From contig NZ_CABTXF010000001.1 of NCBI RefSeq assembly GCF_902488755.1, positions 1 to 64,000 on the forward strand: a DNA stretch of 64,000 nt, read 5' to 3'. The notes beneath the pieces are model-generated. The model ran no database searches, was not told the DNA's origin, and saw only the letters and a list, made by a program, of their open reading frames with translations. The stretch is from an uncultured Murdochiella sp. (GTDB taxonomy: Bacteria; Bacillota; Clostridia; Tissierellales; Peptoniphilaceae). A program made the position numbers and the translations under genes. Every line of letters starts with the position of its first letter. Positions within the stretch are counted from its first letter, which is position 1. Positions 20,950 through 29,849 of this stretch are shown here, in pieces.

Positions 20950-20993
20950 AACAAAAGCAAAAACAAGGGCGTCTTCTCCGACGGAAGACGCCC
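20950..20993 (-). terminator. intrinsic terminator of the candidate ncRNA
   Basis: On the minus strand a perfect 10-bp stem (GGGCGTCTTC with GAAGACGCCC) around a 7-nt loop, followed by TTGTTTTTGC and more T-rich sequence. It ends the transcript predicted from about 21290. Confidence 0.8.
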
Positions 20994-21290
20994 ACCAACT
21001 ATTCTTTTGTTACGATTCTCTTGTAAAGAACCCGTTTGACGAGGAACAACCAGTGAAATTCTATCTCAACAGGCCTCTGCCTGAGCTACGCCATACGCGA
21101 CCAACCCATTCCTCATTGTCTACCGTTTTCTTTTCCAAGCACGCATCTCGGTGACGGAAAGTCCGTCTCACGCCGAACCCGCAGGTCTATCTGCCCTACA
21201 ATGCGTTTGAATCGTTTGTCGATGTCTTGAGGGAGTCCGGTGATTCCCTCAAGAAAGAGTGTTCTGTGTCCAAGGGTCTCACCTCCTTCT
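20994..21290 (-). ncRNA. candidate structured non-coding RNA (possibly raiA-like)
   Basis: About 300 nt with no long open frame but dense base pairing, directly ahead of a strong minus-strand terminator. Helices seen: a perfect 10-bp stem 21225-21234/21245-21254; GACGGA/TCCGTC at 21153-21167; a long-range 8-bp helix 21109-21116/21039-21046. The last encloses a hairpin 21065-21074/21079-21085 (CAGGC AGAG GCCTG on the minus strand). A possible promoter lies at about 21309-21330. The strings feel like a conserved Firmicute RNA, and the raiA class is my best guess from memory, not established. A GGAGG followed by TTG could start a 25-codon peptide near the 5' end. Confidence 0.5.
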
Positions 21291-21412
21291 CTTCTGGTAT
21301 TCCTATAGTACCCCGGAAAAGGATTTTCTAAACAGGTTATATATTATTTTTTTCTACATCAGAGATGGTTTCACTTAGAGGTGGAAGGAACCTTATTTCA
21401 GCTCCAAAATAG

Positions 21413-22042
21413 TCATGAAATAATAACTATATTCTCTTCCTTTAGTTTCTCCCAGACTAAAGACAAGAATAAATAGCGCTTATCTTTTTTCAACTCCTCC
21501 TCTTCACTGATCAAGGGATAATAAGAGGCTTTGTGTACATAGAACTTTTTACTATTGTTTGGATATAGGTTTGGATATAAATTATATTTTTGATCAAGTT
21601 CGTCAGCGCAAACGCCATGACTCGTACTTATTTCGGGACCTAATCCGTTACATAAAACAAGCTGCGAAATAGTATTTTCATCATACTGTTTTACATATCC
21701 CTGGACATATTCACGACTTGGATGAATATTGCCCGACGTCAAATGTATGTGCGGTACGGGGCAATTTGGCTCGGAGACGCCAGTTTCTATGAGATTTGTT
21801 TCCGCACTCTCTTTACATTCCGGTGTAATCCGAAAAAAACTTAAAGCAATATTATCATAAGGTCTTAACTCTTCTATACACTCCCCAATGTCGGATGGCA
21901 ACCGATACTCGCACCATTTTATATGTTTTAATCCTCTCTGACCTTGATGAATATATGACCTCCTCGTAAGCGTTATCTCTTCATCTACCTTAAATTTATC
22001 TTCTGTTAATACTATTTTTAGCTCTTTTGGTATTTCTTTCAT
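21413..22042 (-). CDS. Hypothetical protein, AT-rich
   Basis: A 209-residue soluble protein that I do not recognise. It has no signal peptide or membrane helix, is rich in Glu/Lys at both ends and has a small internal duplication (NLYP twice, DNA tandem repeat at about 21558-21585). Its sequence is much richer in A+T than the flanking core genes, which suggests recent acquisition. An AAAGGAG site precedes the ATG at 22042 by 11 nt. It overlaps the 3' end of the phage scaffold remnant by 47 nt, so it probably joined that sequence by recombination. Confidence 0.55.
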   Translation of the reverse strand: MKEIPKELKIVLTEDKFKVDEEITLTRRSYIHQGQRGLKHIKWCEYRLPSDIGECIEELRPYDNIALSFFRITPECKESAETNLIETGVSEPNCPVPHIHLTSGNIHPSREYVQGYVKQYDENTISQLVLCNGLGPEISTSHGVCADELDQKYNLYPNLYPNNSKKFYVHKASYYPLISEEEELKKDKRYLFLSLVWEKLKEENIVIIS

Positions 22043-22628
22043 TGCCCCCCCCGCTCCTTTCCCATACGCTTTCCACAGATCTGAGTCTCATTGTACCTGA
22101 TAACGTGCGACAGCTCTGCGCTTTCACAAAGTTCGTCGTTAAATTCGCTTCTGGCGTTTTGCTTTTGAGTCGCTCTGCCACTGCTTTTTCCACCGCATCC
22201 TGAAACAAAGAGGAAAACTGATCGACATTTGCTTTTGTGGATTCTGCCTCATCCGTGATAAGGATGGACACCAGATCGTCGCCGATAGCGATGTTCTTTT
22301 CCGATAGCATTGCTCGTGCTGTCTTCGCCATCTTTGCCCGCGTGTTTTCTTTTTTTAGCTCGGACAATTCCTGCTTCAATACATCACGTTCGTACTCCGC
22401 TTTTTGGCGCTCATCCATCTGCGCAAGCTTCTTCGCCTCGTCGAGCTCCTTTTCTTTCTTGCTTGACCACTCGGCAAACTTGCGATTGATGATTTCATTC
22501 ACCTGCTCGTCGGTGTACTTCCCGTCGGCTTCTTTCTTTTCTCCGGTTGCCTTCGTCGTCTCTTGTTGCTCGTCTTCCGCCAGCATCGGTTCTTCCTGTT
22601 TTTCCACCTGTTTTACTTTCTCAGCCAT
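21996..22628 (-). pseudogene. Truncated phage capsid scaffolding protein (DUF4355)
   Basis: The 210-residue frame starts MAEKVKQVEK with AAGGAGGCAGAA ahead of the ATG. Residues about 35-155 match phage scaffolding proteins of the DUF4355 type (KYTDEQVNEIINRKFAEW, a Lys/Glu coiled coil, then KTARAMLSEKNI). After KSKTPEAN the sequence loses family character and runs into the next gene, so the C-terminus is replaced or frame-shifted. No capsid, portal or tail genes follow. I read it as debris of a former prophage rather than a working gene. Confidence 0.7.
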
Positions 22629-22713
22629 TTCTGCCTCCTTGTTTCTCAAAGTTATAGTCACCTTCCCGACTCCCCACAGTTTTACGTCATAAGGCTTGGA
22701 CGTGGGATTCCTC

Positions 22714-22749
22714 CCAATAAAAAAGCAGCGGGCGTTTGCCTACTGCTTT
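22714..22749 (-). terminator. intrinsic terminator in phage remnant
   Basis: Minus-strand hairpin AAAGCAG..GGC/GCC..CTGCTTT with a small internal mismatch, followed by TTTTATT. It separates the scaffold remnant from the upstream fragment at 22774-22854. Confidence 0.55.
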
Positions 22750-22773
22750 GGTAACAATATTTTGTTTTATCTG

Positions 22774-22967
22774 CTATCTGAAATGTTCGCCGGTGATGCG
22801 CTGCCATTCGATCTTTTGCTTATCCCGATAGAGTGCCTCTTTATATGCTTTTTTTTACGTTGTTTGGAGCATCAGCGTTTAGAACCATCAACAACCATAT
22901 ATGGCCTTACAATAGTGCTAAAATTCTTCATAGCCGCACAGTATTTATCCATATCAAAGTTTACCAT
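22774..22967 (-). other. Gene fragments between scaffold remnant and restriction operon
   Basis: Two scraps are visible. At 22774-22854 an open stretch ends in KIEWQRITGEHFR and a stop; this looks like the end of a phage head gene, consistent with the scaffold gene that follows, but there is no start. At 22872-22967 a 31-codon frame (MVNFDMDKYCAAM...) begins with ATG after GGAGGG and overlaps the end of the preceding small gene. Neither can be assigned. Nothing else is seen between 22629 and 22954. Confidence 0.35.
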
Positions 22968-23322
22968 CTTCTGCCACCCTCCTCCCTAAATACCTAATAT
23001 TCGCTGACGAATCTCCTAAAAATAGCCGGGTTAGAGATTCTGCTAAAGATTCCTCATTGTTTCCTCGCAACCATTGATCATGCCCATATTCGCTAGAATG
23101 TTTGAGTACATTATACCCTTCTTTCAGCAAGTCATCCATAAGGTCCTCTAAATACCGCCTGACCGATTGTAGAGATACAGTTGATGTGGGACAAATAGAG
23201 AGGCTACTGATTAAACCAAAAGCTAAGCGGCTCGCTTTATCATTAAGGCTTGGACTTAAGTCTTCTCCATCACAACTCTGAAGAGGAGACGAAACTACAG
23301 AGTCCAGCAAAATAAAAGGCAT
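22954..23322 (-). CDS. Small hypothetical protein at the end of the restriction operon
   Basis: A 122-residue protein of unknown function, 20 nt downstream of the type III restriction subunit. It is soluble, with a helical middle part (SVRRYLEDLMDDLLKEGYNVLKHSSEYGHDQWLRGNNEES) and no recognised motif. The start at 23322 lacks a strong ribosome site, so translation may depend on read-on from the upstream gene. It could be a dedicated accessory part of the defence operon or an unrelated remnant. Confidence 0.5.
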   Translation of the reverse strand: MPFILLDSVVSSPLQSCDGEDLSPSLNDKASRLAFGLISSLSICPTSTVSLQSVRRYLEDLMDDLLKEGYNVLKHSSEYGHDQWLRGNNEESLAESLTRLFLGDSSANIRYLGRRVAEDGKL

Positions 23323-23342
23323 TAGCTATATATTTCACCGTG

Positions 23343-26300
23343 TCATTTCATGACCTTTTCCAGAAGAGATTTATAGCTATCGACGACGTCGTATACCACA
23401 TTCCCATGGGAGATCGCTTTAAAGTGTTCTCTTGCGCAATGAATTTTTGATGCCTCAATCAAGCGTAACTGCATTGAGCTCATGGAGCCTTTCGTCTCCG
23501 CTACAAAATAGATGTGTTTGACCTTGCCTTCATAAAACGCAATCGCCCAGTCTGGATTGTAGCGACCTACCGGTGTGGAAATATAAAATCCATCCGGTAG
23601 CTTCACATAAACCGCCACATCCCTGTTCGTATCAAGCTCTGTAGCAAAGTTTCGTTCATTCGATGAATCATAAACGACGTGATCGTACAGATGCTTCCTT
23701 GCCTTCATCGCATTGACGCCCAGCTTTCCCTTGATGGTCGGGTCGGTAAAAACGTCCATACCATAATGTTCATCCAGAATATCGTAAGTGATATGTTCAA
23801 TAATCGCCGTGGCTTTTTCATCGTTGATCAGGGCTGCGGCCTTTACGATAAACTCCTCCGGATTATCTTTGAACTGCGCAAATACAGCCTTTTTGATTCC
23901 CTGAAGGATTGCAATTATGGCCTTTCGGGTAAGGCCGGTCTCATCCACCAATTTTCCAATGAGATCATATTTCACATTCGCATTTGCGGTGATCGTCACC
24001 CCATAGCTGGCAGACTCTTTTTTTACGAAGGATTCTCCGGAAATCAGTTTTTCTTTCGATTTGATCGTATCCATTGCACCGGATTCCACCTGAAAGTAAA
24101 TCTTCGAAACGCGAAGCTTGGAATCAAGAGAATCAATGGATTTTCGAATCAGTTCATCCGTATCAAAATCCACAACATAGACGGACTTGGCATTGATTTT
24201 TTTCCACAGTGCTTTAAACTGCGGCATTGCGAGCTTATCCTCATCAATATGTAGCTCGACATTGTTACTGCGTGCATTCTCAGGCTGCATACTACGAGCA
24301 TCGTAAATAGAATCGATAATTTCTATAACAGAAGCTGCATAATCGGCCACTTCCTCTGCAACTTTGAGTTCTCCATTGGCCTTATCCTCGTAATACTTAT
24401 CCGTCAGAATCCCCTTGGGGTCGATATAAACGTTTTTGATTAAATCGTACTGAATGGATGAAGCGGTATCCTGATCGATAACCTGTTGATTACCCTGGTC
24501 ATCTTTGATAACCTTGCCGACAAAGAGATCAATGGTAACGGCACGCGGACGATCGGCAACAGCATCCGCCATCTCCGTCTGCAGGCCTTTTGCAAAAGAG
24601 TCATAGCTCTCACTGGCGATAACTGTCAGCACATTGATGTTATGAACATCGTTTCCGAGTGCATTGACATCCATGCGTTCTCCATCCTGATTGACGCACA
24701 GACGGAGACCACGGCCGACTTCTTGGCGCTTACGGACATCGCTTCCGGATTGTTTCAATGTACAAATCTGAAATACATTCGGATTATCCCAGCCTTCGCG
24801 CAGAGCAGAGTGCGAGAAAATAAAACGTACCGGTGACTTCTTCGGATCACGATCAAGAAGAAGCTCTTTATTTTTCATAATCAAATCATAGGCACTCACG
24901 TCATCCGAAGTGCTCTCTTTACGCCCGACCTTGGAATTTATCATCTTCCCCTTGCCATCTACCGAGAAATACCCTGCGTGAGTCTTGGACGCCTTAATGC
25001 TATTCAGATATTTTATGTACTCATCCTCGCCCATGGAAAGCTGAAGATTTCCGATAATATCCTCATACTCTTCCTCAAACATCGTGGCATATTTTCCATT
25101 CCCCGCCTGACCGGAAGCATCATATTTACGGTAGTTTGCTACCTCATCAATGAAGAACAGGGACAAAACCTTGATTCCCTTATAGAAGAGTTGACGTTCT
25201 CTTTGAATATGCGACAGGATCGTTTCACGAATCTGAATACGGCGCAGCTGATCTTCATCAACCGCCCCCATCACATCCCCGGCAAAAATTTTGATGCCAT
25301 TCAAAAACTCTACCGAATCATCCCTGCCATCGATCTGCTTAACAACAAAGCCGTTCTTATATTCTTCTAATCCACCGGAATAGTCATAGAGGTTATCCCC
25401 GATTTTCACGATACGGCTCTTTTTCTTCAGTGTACCGCTGGCCATCTTCACTTCAAACTGAAGTGTTGCGGTGGGATCCCCCTTAGAGAGATTCAAGCCT
25501 TCCAGATAGAAATAGCTGTCCGTAGCCGTGCTTCCCGTCTCCGCGATGCCCTTAACAGCAATTTTCTTCACCAGACGCTTGTTATAAGCCTCCATGGCAT
25601 CAAGGCGATAGACCATGTTATATATGCTGTCACTTTTATGTGTGGCAGAGTATCGCAAGGTCAAAAGCGGTCGAAATTCTTTTAATCGTTCCTTTGTCCG
25701 CTTGCCTTCAACAGACTGCGGCTCATCGATAATCAATATTGGATTCGTCTTCGCAATAATGTCGATCGGTCTGCGGGAGCGAAACTCATCCAGCTTCATG
25801 TAGATGCGTCGTGCATCTTTTCCTCTGGCATTGAAGGCTTGCGAATTAATGATCATGACATTGATCGAACTGTCCGATGCAAAGCGATCAATTTCCGTCA
25901 ATTGCGAGGAGTTGTAAATAAAGAAGCGGATTTTCTTTCCATACTCTTCGGCAAAGTGTTCCTGCGTCATCTCGAAAGACTTATAGACACCCTCGCGGAT
26001 AGCGATACTTGGCACAACGATAATGAACTTACTCCAACCGTAGGCACGATTCAGTTCGTACATTGTCTTGATGTAGGTATAGGTCTTGCCGACGCCGGTC
26101 TCCATCTCGATGGTGAGATTAAACCCGTCGCTTCGGCCTTCCAACTGGGAAGAGGGCTCAATCTGATTGCTACGCTGGATCTTCTGTATGTGCTCCAGAA
26201 TAATCTGGTCGGAAAGCTCCGGCACAATCTTCTGGTTGCTCCAGCCGGTAAAGTCTACATCATCTGTCATCGTCTGCTGAATATCACCGAAGCCGCGATC

Positions 26301-26402
26301 CATCATATAAGAAGGCGTCAAATACGGCTGGCCGGCGAAGACATCCACAACAGCCTTAGCTGCATCAGCTTGGAATTTTTGATGTTTGTATTGTATCCTC
26401 AT
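23343..26402 (-). CDS. res: Type III restriction enzyme, Res subunit
   Basis: A 1019-residue ATP-dependent translocase/endonuclease. Superfamily 2 helicase motifs: I METGVGKT (100-107), II DEPQ (226-229), III SATHK, and the VI region QEVGRGLRLCV after EGWDNPNVFQICTLKQ. The C-terminal nuclease has a PD-(D/E)xK pattern, with NPDWAIAF followed by IYFVAETKG. Res works only in complex with Mod and cleaves when two unmethylated sites are in the proper arrangement. AAGGAGGTG precedes the ATG; 15 nt separate it from mod. All key motifs are intact. Confidence 0.93.
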   Translation of the reverse strand: MRIQYKHQKFQADAAKAVVDVFAGQPYLTPSYMMDRGFGDIQQTMTDDVDFTGWSNQKIVPELSDQIILEHIQKIQRSNQIEPSSQLEGRSDGFNLTIEMETGVGKTYTYIKTMYELNRAYGWSKFIIVVPSIAIREGVYKSFEMTQEHFAEEYGKKIRFFIYNSSQLTEIDRFASDSSINVMIINSQAFNARGKDARRIYMKLDEFRSRRPIDIIAKTNPILIIDEPQSVEGKRTKERLKEFRPLLTLRYSATHKSDSIYNMVYRLDAMEAYNKRLVKKIAVKGIAETGSTATDSYFYLEGLNLSKGDPTATLQFEVKMASGTLKKKSRIVKIGDNLYDYSGGLEEYKNGFVVKQIDGRDDSVEFLNGIKIFAGDVMGAVDEDQLRRIQIRETILSHIQRERQLFYKGIKVLSLFFIDEVANYRKYDASGQAGNGKYATMFEEEYEDIIGNLQLSMGEDEYIKYLNSIKASKTHAGYFSVDGKGKMINSKVGRKESTSDDVSAYDLIMKNKELLLDRDPKKSPVRFIFSHSALREGWDNPNVFQICTLKQSGSDVRKRQEVGRGLRLCVNQDGERMDVNALGNDVHNINVLTVIASESYDSFAKGLQTEMADAVADRPRAVTIDLFVGKVIKDDQGNQQVIDQDTASSIQYDLIKNVYIDPKGILTDKYYEDKANGELKVAEEVADYAASVIEIIDSIYDARSMQPENARSNNVELHIDEDKLAMPQFKALWKKINAKSVYVVDFDTDELIRKSIDSLDSKLRVSKIYFQVESGAMDTIKSKEKLISGESFVKKESASYGVTITANANVKYDLIGKLVDETGLTRKAIIAILQGIKKAVFAQFKDNPEEFIVKAAALINDEKATAIIEHITYDILDEHYGMDVFTDPTIKGKLGVNAMKARKHLYDHVVYDSSNERNFATELDTNRDVAVYVKLPDGFYISTPVGRYNPDWAIAFYEGKVKHIYFVAETKGSMSSMQLRLIEASKIHCAREHFKAISHGNVVYDVVDSYKSLLEKVMK

Positions 26403-26417
26403 GCGGATGCCACCTCC

Positions 26418-28343
26418 TTAGATCACTTTTACTCGTATATCCGGTGCCAGCATTTTGAAAATCTCTCCGACATTGATCTTTTCCGGGCTTCCCTTGAAGC
26501 TACTATCACGGAACACGGCACGAAGCGGCTGGCGCTTGGCGATTTCCTTAATCACTGCATCAGGAATATTTTCATCAAAGCAAGCAATCAGGTCACCGTC
26601 GTTATATGTGTGAACGGTGCAGCCTTCAATCTGCTCTGAGGTATATGGCATGGATAAGGGCAATCCCCACTCCAGCAGACAGCCGAATAATAGGTCAAGG
26701 TCCGTACGATCCGCCTTTACATTGGATTCCAGCATGGAGAGCATGTCCTGAGTGTATTCGCCGGCGGAGTAGTAGACATCGTTCATGTTGGATGAGTCGA
26801 GCTTAAATACGCGGAAGCCGGTATCAAGTTGTTGGGTCGTCAGAGGGCTTTCTTCTTTGATCTGCTTCCCTGCTCGGCGAATACGTTCCTTGCCGATTTC
26901 GCAGATAGTATTAAATCCCATTTTTTTTGCTATAGAATTATTTGTAATTTCCTCTGGCAGCTGAACCATTATGAATTTTCGTTTTCCGTTATCTAAAGTA
27001 TTCATATTCATAATAGCTTGAGCTGTAGTTCCCGATCCTGAAAAGAAATCTAAGACTATTGACTCTGGATCATTTTTACATATCATATTGGCAACCGTTT
27101 CAATCAGCGAATACGGTTTTGAATAGTCAAAGCATTTGCCAAGGCCTAACTCTGCTAATTCTTTGACTGCTGTTTCGTTCGTTCCAACTCCAGCCTCTCT
27201 GTTTAACTCAATATTAAGGTAATTTGTAGGTGTCTTGAATGAATCCTCCAAATTTTTCCTCTGGAATCTAATAGAATACTTTGCAGTTTTAATCACAAAA
27301 TACGTTCCATTAGCGACTTCTTCATTTAAGGTATTCTGCTCCCATTTAAACTCACCGACAAACCGAACTGCATTTTCATTTAAACCATTTTTGACATGCA
27401 ACTCATCCAATAACTCAACCTTATCTTTTATTCCAGCCTCAACGATACCTTCAGTAATAAAAATAAAATGGATACTGCCTGCTGGGAAAAGAAGAGTCTT
27501 CGGTGGATTGCCGGTGTTTAAGAGTGGAGCATCGCCACCGTCTAAAGGTGCACCAAAGTACTTTATTAGACTCCATTTCTTCTCATAGGCCAAAACATAT
27601 TCAACTGTTTTTCGGCATTTATAAGAAAGCGCTGGTGGAGTCGCAGTTTTTGTCCAAATAAACGTGGCAGCATAGTTTTTCTCACCAAAAATTTCATTAC
27701 AAATCTTCTGCAAATTATAAATCTCGTTCTCATCAATGCTGATGAAAATAACACCATTTTCAGATAACAAATTTCGAGCTAACATCAGTCGAGAGTACAT
27801 CATTGATAACCAATCAGAGTGGAAACGAGGATTGGACATATTGTTCTCTTTGAACAATCGATTTCCTTCGGAATCATAATGGCCAGCTTCTTCCTCATAC
27901 TCATCAATTTCCCTAGCAAAGTTATCCGCATAGATAAAGCTATCTGATCCTGTATTGTATGGGGGATCAATATAGATCATTTTAACCTTTCCCAGGTAGC
28001 TCTCCTGTAGGAGCTTGAGTACTTCCAGATTATCCCCCTCAATATAGAGGTTCTCTGTTATGTCCCAATCCACACTCTCTTCCGGGCAAGGACGGAGCGT
28101 TTTACGAATAGACTTGTTAGCTTCAACGATAGCAGCCTTCTTTCCGACCCATGTAAATTCATAGACTTCATCACCATCAACAACTTCATCCGAAAGCATC
28201 TGTTTGAGGAGTTCAAAATTAATAGTTTTCTTTGGCTTTCCGTTTTCGTCTACTGTTTCTGTAACGCAATTCGGAAAGATCGCACCAATTTTTTCTATGT
28301 TTGCTGCCGTCAAATCAGGCGTTTCCATTCTCATTTTTTCCAT
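26418..28343 (-). CDS. mod: Type III DNA methyltransferase, Mod subunit (beta class)
   Basis: A 641-residue adenine methyltransferase. The catalytic DPPYNTGSD (126-134) precedes the SAM-binding LDFFSGSGTT (about 430-440), the order of beta-class enzymes; the target-recognition region lies between. The family-typical N-terminus (KMRMETPDLT) is present. Its start overlaps the protease stop in TAATG at 28341-28345. The central part, roughly 26900-27800, is visibly richer in A+T than both ends (about one third G+C in sampled lines against one half), as expected if the recognition domain was exchanged. Confidence 0.93.
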   Translation of the reverse strand: MEKMRMETPDLTAANIEKIGAIFPNCVTETVDENGKPKKTINFELLKQMLSDEVVDGDEVYEFTWVGKKAAIVEANKSIRKTLRPCPEESVDWDITENLYIEGDNLEVLKLLQESYLGKVKMIYIDPPYNTGSDSFIYADNFAREIDEYEEEAGHYDSEGNRLFKENNMSNPRFHSDWLSMMYSRLMLARNLLSENGVIFISIDENEIYNLQKICNEIFGEKNYAATFIWTKTATPPALSYKCRKTVEYVLAYEKKWSLIKYFGAPLDGGDAPLLNTGNPPKTLLFPAGSIHFIFITEGIVEAGIKDKVELLDELHVKNGLNENAVRFVGEFKWEQNTLNEEVANGTYFVIKTAKYSIRFQRKNLEDSFKTPTNYLNIELNREAGVGTNETAVKELAELGLGKCFDYSKPYSLIETVANMICKNDPESIVLDFFSGSGTTAQAIMNMNTLDNGKRKFIMVQLPEEITNNSIAKKMGFNTICEIGKERIRRAGKQIKEESPLTTQQLDTGFRVFKLDSSNMNDVYYSAGEYTQDMLSMLESNVKADRTDLDLLFGCLLEWGLPLSMPYTSEQIEGCTVHTYNDGDLIACFDENIPDAVIKEIAKRQPLRAVFRDSSFKGSPEKINVGEIFKMLAPDIRVKVI

Positions 28344-29182
28344 TAGTTATTTCCTCTCTTATAAGTTCTAATCATATCCTCAAAATCTAATACTTTTTGA
28401 GACTTTATCATGAGTCCTAAATTAGTCGGAATCTTTGTTACTGGAACTGGAGCATTAGGAAGATTCGCAAGTTGAAGCTCGCCTCTTGCATCAAATTCAT
28501 AACCACCATATAAAACGCCGAGCAAAAAAATTCTCTCCCCTACAGAGATTCCTTTTGGCGTTGCAAAAGCCCCTTGATTTAGAATAAATACTGGAGAACC
28601 ACTTGATCCTGGATACCAAGCCACATCAAGTAGTATTTCATTCTTCCCACAATAATTTTTATTAGGATGACTGGAGGTTATTCCCCTGCTAATTATTGGC
28701 TTATGATTATATGTATCAGAAAGACCTATAGGATAACCAATCATTACCACATCTTCCATAGCAGAAAGCTGGCTCAACTGTTCTTCATTTGGAATTAAAC
28801 TGGTTTCCAGTGGCAAATAGAATATTCGTGTGTTAGCTTTTTCCAAATGATTGAAAGCCTCACCTAAAAACAAGCATCGTAAATCAACATTTTTATTAGG
28901 ATGATGGATCCAGGAATTTCCTTCATAGGTAAACGAGAATGGCTCAGTGTCTATCGGGTCACCCGAATCATCAGCCTTACAAAACTCAAATACAGTTTTT
29001 ATGCTATTCTCTACAACATGATTATTTGTAATAAGAACCGGGATGCACGTTCCATTTTCCTTATCCTGACACAGATTAATAATGAATCCTGTTCCACTTC
29101 CGGTCGTTCCGTTACTATACTGACATTTTATTAAAACCGTCGCGTATGTAATCATTTCCGATAAGCTCATTTTCTTGATCAT
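28343..29182 (-). CDS. Trypsin-like serine protease embedded in restriction operon
   Basis: A 279-residue chymotrypsin-fold peptidase of the Tryp_2 kind. The catalytic triad can be read as His55 in LITNNHVV, Asp100 in NKNVDLRC and Ser194 in PGSSGSPV, with the fold-typical TGSGTGFI at residues 27-34. No signal peptide or membrane helix is present, so it should act in the cytoplasm. It is coupled on both sides: ATGA with the DUF4391 gene and TAATG with mod. The gene is AT-rich. Such a protease is not a standard part of type III systems; its substrate might be a system protein or a phage or host factor. Confidence 0.8.
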   Translation of the reverse strand: MIKKMSLSEMITYATVLIKCQYSNGTTGSGTGFIINLCQDKENGTCIPVLITNNHVVENSIKTVFEFCKADDSGDPIDTEPFSFTYEGNSWIHHPNKNVDLRCLFLGEAFNHLEKANTRIFYLPLETSLIPNEEQLSQLSAMEDVVMIGYPIGLSDTYNHKPIISRGITSSHPNKNYCGKNEILLDVAWYPGSSGSPVFILNQGAFATPKGISVGERIFLLGVLYGGYEFDARGELQLANLPNAPVPVTKIPTNLGLMIKSQKVLDFEDMIRTYKRGNN

Positions 29183-29838
29183 ACTAAGTATTCTAACTCC
29201 TTTTTTAACTCTTTAAGCTCTGTGTTCAGCTGCACCTGCTTGTTCAGTTGTTTTTCTTTGCGAACTTTGACTTGAAGTGCTGCGATTTGCTTTTCCAGTT
29301 CCTGCCGACGGTTGTCTCGCTCTACCGATTCCTTCAATGACGAACTATTTTCTCCTTCAAAGCGGAGCGCATCACCGGCAATCTGCCGAACAAAATTTTC
29401 ATACACCTCATCGATGCTCAGGCCATCTATTTTCAGCGGCAGCTCCTCTTCCATCAGCCAGTCTGTGTGGTAGTAGGTTCCTACCTTAAATGCATGTGAG
29501 CCGGAGGCTGTAGCCTCTTTGTATGCGATCCATGCCTGATACTTTCCATCATATTCCAGAAGGAACAGGATATGATACGGGATTTGTTTGTCTATCTGTC
29601 GGAGGGCTGACGTATCCAGTTGATCCCCGTTTAGCTTTACTTCAAATATCTCCAGCTCGGTCACGGTATCTCCGGCGGCAAGGTTCATGGTCGTTGCAGC
29701 CACTTTGTTACGCCAATAAATCGCTTTAATTTGCTCAATGAACACTCGCTTTAACGCTGGCGAAACGGAAAGGCTCTCGTAGAACTTCTGTTTCGGAATA
29801 CGTCGATTAAATGCCGTACTCTTCGGTAATCCAATCAC
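29179..29838 (-). CDS. DUF4391 domain protein
   Basis: A 219-residue protein of the DUF4391 family. It begins with the typical IGLPKSTAFNRRIPKQKFYE, has a mixed central domain (WRNKVAATTMNLAAG, EIFEVKL, YHILFLLEYDGKYQAWIAYKE) and ends in a coiled coil (about 175-217). I prefer the GTG at 29838, preceded by a purine-rich GGGGGGA, over the ATG at 29871, because the former gives the family N-terminus and avoids overlap with the helicase. Homologues are often found between an SNF2-like helicase and a type III methyltransferase; the biochemical role is unknown. Confidence 0.8.
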   Translation of the reverse strand: MIGLPKSTAFNRRIPKQKFYESLSVSPALKRVFIEQIKAIYWRNKVAATTMNLAAGDTVTELEIFEVKLNGDQLDTSALRQIDKQIPYHILFLLEYDGKYQAWIAYKEATASGSHAFKVGTYYHTDWLMEEELPLKIDGLSIDEVYENFVRQIAGDALRFEGENSSSLKESVERDNRRQELEKQIAALQVKVRKEKQLNKQVQLNTELKELKKELEYLV

Positions 29839-29849
29839 CGGATCCCCCC

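Noticed and set aside
21075..21100. tRNA-like string GTAGCTCAGGCAGAG on the minus strand
   Set aside because: It resembles a tRNA D-arm, but no acceptor stem, anticodon arm or T-arm can be built around it; it is better explained as a hairpin of the candidate RNA.
22696..22989. 97-codon plus-strand frame in the phage remnant
   Set aside because: No ribosome site, no family likeness, and it runs antisense over a terminator and gene fragments.
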